Positions 7,887-8,992 of a stretch of 8,992 nt of DNA are shown here, in pieces. The stretch is from Candidatus Tenebribacter mawsonii. Its GTDB lineage: Bacteria; Cloacimonadota; Cloacimonadia; Cloacimonadales; TCS61. The stretch lies in NCBI GenBank assembly GCA_030765665.1, contig JAVCCD010000122.1:1-8992 (forward strand), read 5' to 3'. The notes beneath the pieces were generated by a model. It made no database searches and was not told the origin of the DNA. It worked only from the letters and a program-made list of their open reading frames with translations. Positions within the stretch are counted from its first letter, which is position 1, and every line of letters begins with the position of its first letter. The position numbers and the translations under genes are program-made.

Positions 7887-8704
7887 AAAAAGTTAAAGCA
7901 CTAATTATTACAGGTTTTGGTATAAACTGCGAAGAAGAGATGGCAGCTGCTTACAAATTAGCTGGAGCTGAAGCAGAAATCTATCATCTGAATGATATTT
8001 TCAATGGGATTATTTCTATTCATGATTATCACATTTTAAATTTCCCTGGTGGATTCTCTTTCGGTGATGATCTTGGCTCTGGTAAAGTATTAGCCAATAA
8101 AATGAAATACAAAAAAATGGGGTCTGGTAAAACCATTTTAGAAGAGATAAGAACATTTTTAGATTCAGGTAAATTTATACTGGGTATATGTAATGGGTTC
8201 CAGTTTCTCGTTAAAATGGGATTACTTCCTAATACAAATGGAAACTTTAATCAGGAAGTTACCTTAACCAGGAACAATTCTGCTAAATATGAAGATCGCT
8301 GGGTTTATCTCAAAAAAAATCCAAAATGCCAAACTCCCTTTTTAAGGAATATAGATGTAATGCCATGTCCTGTGCGACATGGAGAAGGAAAACTCATCAT
8401 CAAAGATGAAGCAATTGAAGCAGAAATTTTAAGCAATAATTTGAATGCTTTCAGTTATTGTGAAGCGGAAGGAAATGTAACTTCAGAATATCCTCAGAAT
8501 CCTAATGGAGCAGAGTTGAATTGTGCTGCTCTTACCGATCCTACGGGGCATGTGTTAGGTATGATGCCGCATCCGGAAGCTTTCCTTAGTTTGTACAATC
8601 ATCCCAATTGGGGACAAATAAAGCGACAAAATCCAAACATCTCAGAAGATGGTGAGGGATTAAAAATTTTTAAAAATATTGTAAAATATATTGAAACTTC
8701 ATAA
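7883..8704 (+). CDS. purQ: FGAM synthetase glutaminase subunit PurQ, long form
   Basis: Class I glutamine amidotransferase that hydrolyses glutamine and passes ammonia to PurL. The ATG at 7883 gives 273 residues; a TTG at 7862 would add seven but would lie deep inside purL, and the family normally begins just before the GFGINCE strand (residues 11-17). Motifs are NFPGGFSFGDDLGSGK (53-68), the nucleophile elbow ILGICNGFQ (99-107) with Cys103, HGEGK (166-170), and the His-Glu pair in GMMPHPE (226-232; His230, Glu232). Small PurQ proteins are usually ~220-230 residues. The extra length lies around NNSAKYEDRWVYLKK (131-145) and the C-terminus, which resemble the glutaminase domain of large one-chain PurL. 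PurL (996) plus PurQ (273) totals 1,269, near a one-chain enzyme. The gene ends 10 nt before ridA. Confidence 0.96.
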   Translation: MKKVKALIITGFGINCEEEMAAAYKLAGAEAEIYHLNDIFNGIISIHDYHILNFPGGFSFGDDLGSGKVLANKMKYKKMGSGKTILEEIRTFLDSGKFILGICNGFQFLVKMGLLPNTNGNFNQEVTLTRNNSAKYEDRWVYLKKNPKCQTPFLRNIDVMPCPVRHGEGKLIIKDEAIEAEILSNNLNAFSYCEAEGNVTSEYPQNPNGAELNCAALTDPTGHVLGMMPHPEAFLSLYNHPNWGQIKRQNPNISEDGEGLKIFKNIVKYIETS

Positions 8705-8714
8705 AGAGGAAATT

Positions 8715-8992
8715 ATGAAAAAAATAATCTCAACAGCTAATGCACCTAAAGCAGTTGGACCATATTCTCAAGCCGTCTGGGCAAACGATCTGCTCTTCAT
8801 TTCAGGGCAGATTCCAATTGATCCCGAAACAGGCGTTTTTGTTTCGGATGATGTAACAGAGCAGACTCAGCAGGTTTTTATGAATCTGAGAGCAATCCTG
8901 CAGGAAGCTGGACTTGACTTTGGAAACATTGTGAAAGCTACTGTCTACCTGGCAGATATGAATGATTTCGCTGTAATGAATGAAGTTTATAC
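8715..8992 (+). CDS. ridA: RidA/YjgF family enamine/imine deaminase (3' truncated by window)
   Basis: RidA proteins are small trimeric enzymes that hydrolyse reactive enamines/imines such as 2-aminoacrylate released by PLP enzymes. The visible part is 92 codons plus two bases of about 125-130 expected. Recognisable segments are ISTANAPKAVGPYSQAV (5-21), LLFISGQIPIDPETG (26-40), TEQTQQVFMNLRAILQEAG (48-66), and IVKATVYLADMNDF (72-85). The conserved catalytic Arg and the C-terminal Glu of the family fall beyond the window, so activity cannot be judged. ATG start with GAGGA at 8706-8710. It begins 10 nt after purQ and is probably co-transcribed. Members of the family (for example YabJ in Bacillus) have been linked to purine regulation, so the location is in keeping. 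Other Rid subfamilies cannot be excluded without the 3' end. Confidence 0.93.
   Translation, partial: MKKIISTANAPKAVGPYSQAVWANDLLFISGQIPIDPETGVFVSDDVTEQTQQVFMNLRAILQEAGLDFGNIVKATVYLADMNDFAVMNEVY

Larger units (their letters stand above)
24..8992 (+). other. Probable single transcription unit: guaB-purM-(exported protein)-purL-purQ-ridA
   Basis: All six genes share a strand with intergenic distances of 33, 15, 33, -4 and 10 nt. None of the gaps holds a GC-rich inverted repeat followed by a T-run, and none has a -35/-10 pair at proper spacing. The cluster is therefore probably one operon, continuing past both ends of the window. Steps 4 (purL/purQ) and 5 (purM) of purine synthesis and the IMP-to-XMP step are represented; other pur genes, if linked, must lie outside. 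Confidence 0.7.

Overview
The window is a single run of six tightly packed plus-strand genes from an AT-rich bacterium. Five are purine-metabolism or purine-associated genes: IMP dehydrogenase (guaB), AIR synthase (purM), the FGAM synthetase large subunit (purL), its glutaminase subunit (purQ), and a RidA/YjgF-type enamine/imine deaminase cut by the window end. The sixth, between purM and purL, is a 741-residue exported protein with a transglutaminase-like (papain-fold) domain and a C-terminal FlgD-Ig/T9SS-type sorting tail.

The tail begins with an NYPNPFNPTT motif and has the 'SGVYLYKL...KKMVLMK' ending. Such tails are typical of the Fibrobacteres-Chlorobi-Bacteroidetes superphylum and relatives such as Cloacimonadota and Marinimicrobia. 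Together with the low GC content (not measured) and strong GGAG Shine-Dalgarno sites, this suggests a member of that group. A Cloacimonadota-like organism is my best guess from memory of similar proteins, not a demonstrated assignment.

Layout: guaB (24-1520), 33-nt gap, purM (1554-2621), 15-nt gap, exported transglutaminase-like protein (2637-4862), 33-nt gap, purL (probable TTG start at 4896, ends 7886), 4-nt ATGA overlap, purQ (ATG at 7883, ends 8704), 10-nt gap, ridA (8715 to the window end). I see no terminator hairpin or convincing internal promoter in any gap, so the genes are probably one transcript whose promoter lies upstream of base 1. There is no gene-free stretch over 34 bases.

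Functionally, PurL plus PurQ convert FGAR to FGAM, PurM closes FGAM to AIR, and GuaB commits IMP to guanine nucleotides. RidA-family proteins clear reactive enamine intermediates and often sit near purine genes. No separate purS is present; instead the N-terminus of PurL carries what looks like two PurS-like halves, so PurL+PurQ resembles a large one-chain PurL split at the glutaminase junction.

The least expected item is the exported transglutaminase-like protein inside a cytoplasmic purine operon. The other second looks are enzyme variants: a Tritrichomonas-type IMPDH catalytic loop, a PurM with non-canonical motifs, and a His-to-Ser change in a PurL signature. I found no mobile element, CRISPR array, RNA gene or clearly new multi-gene system.
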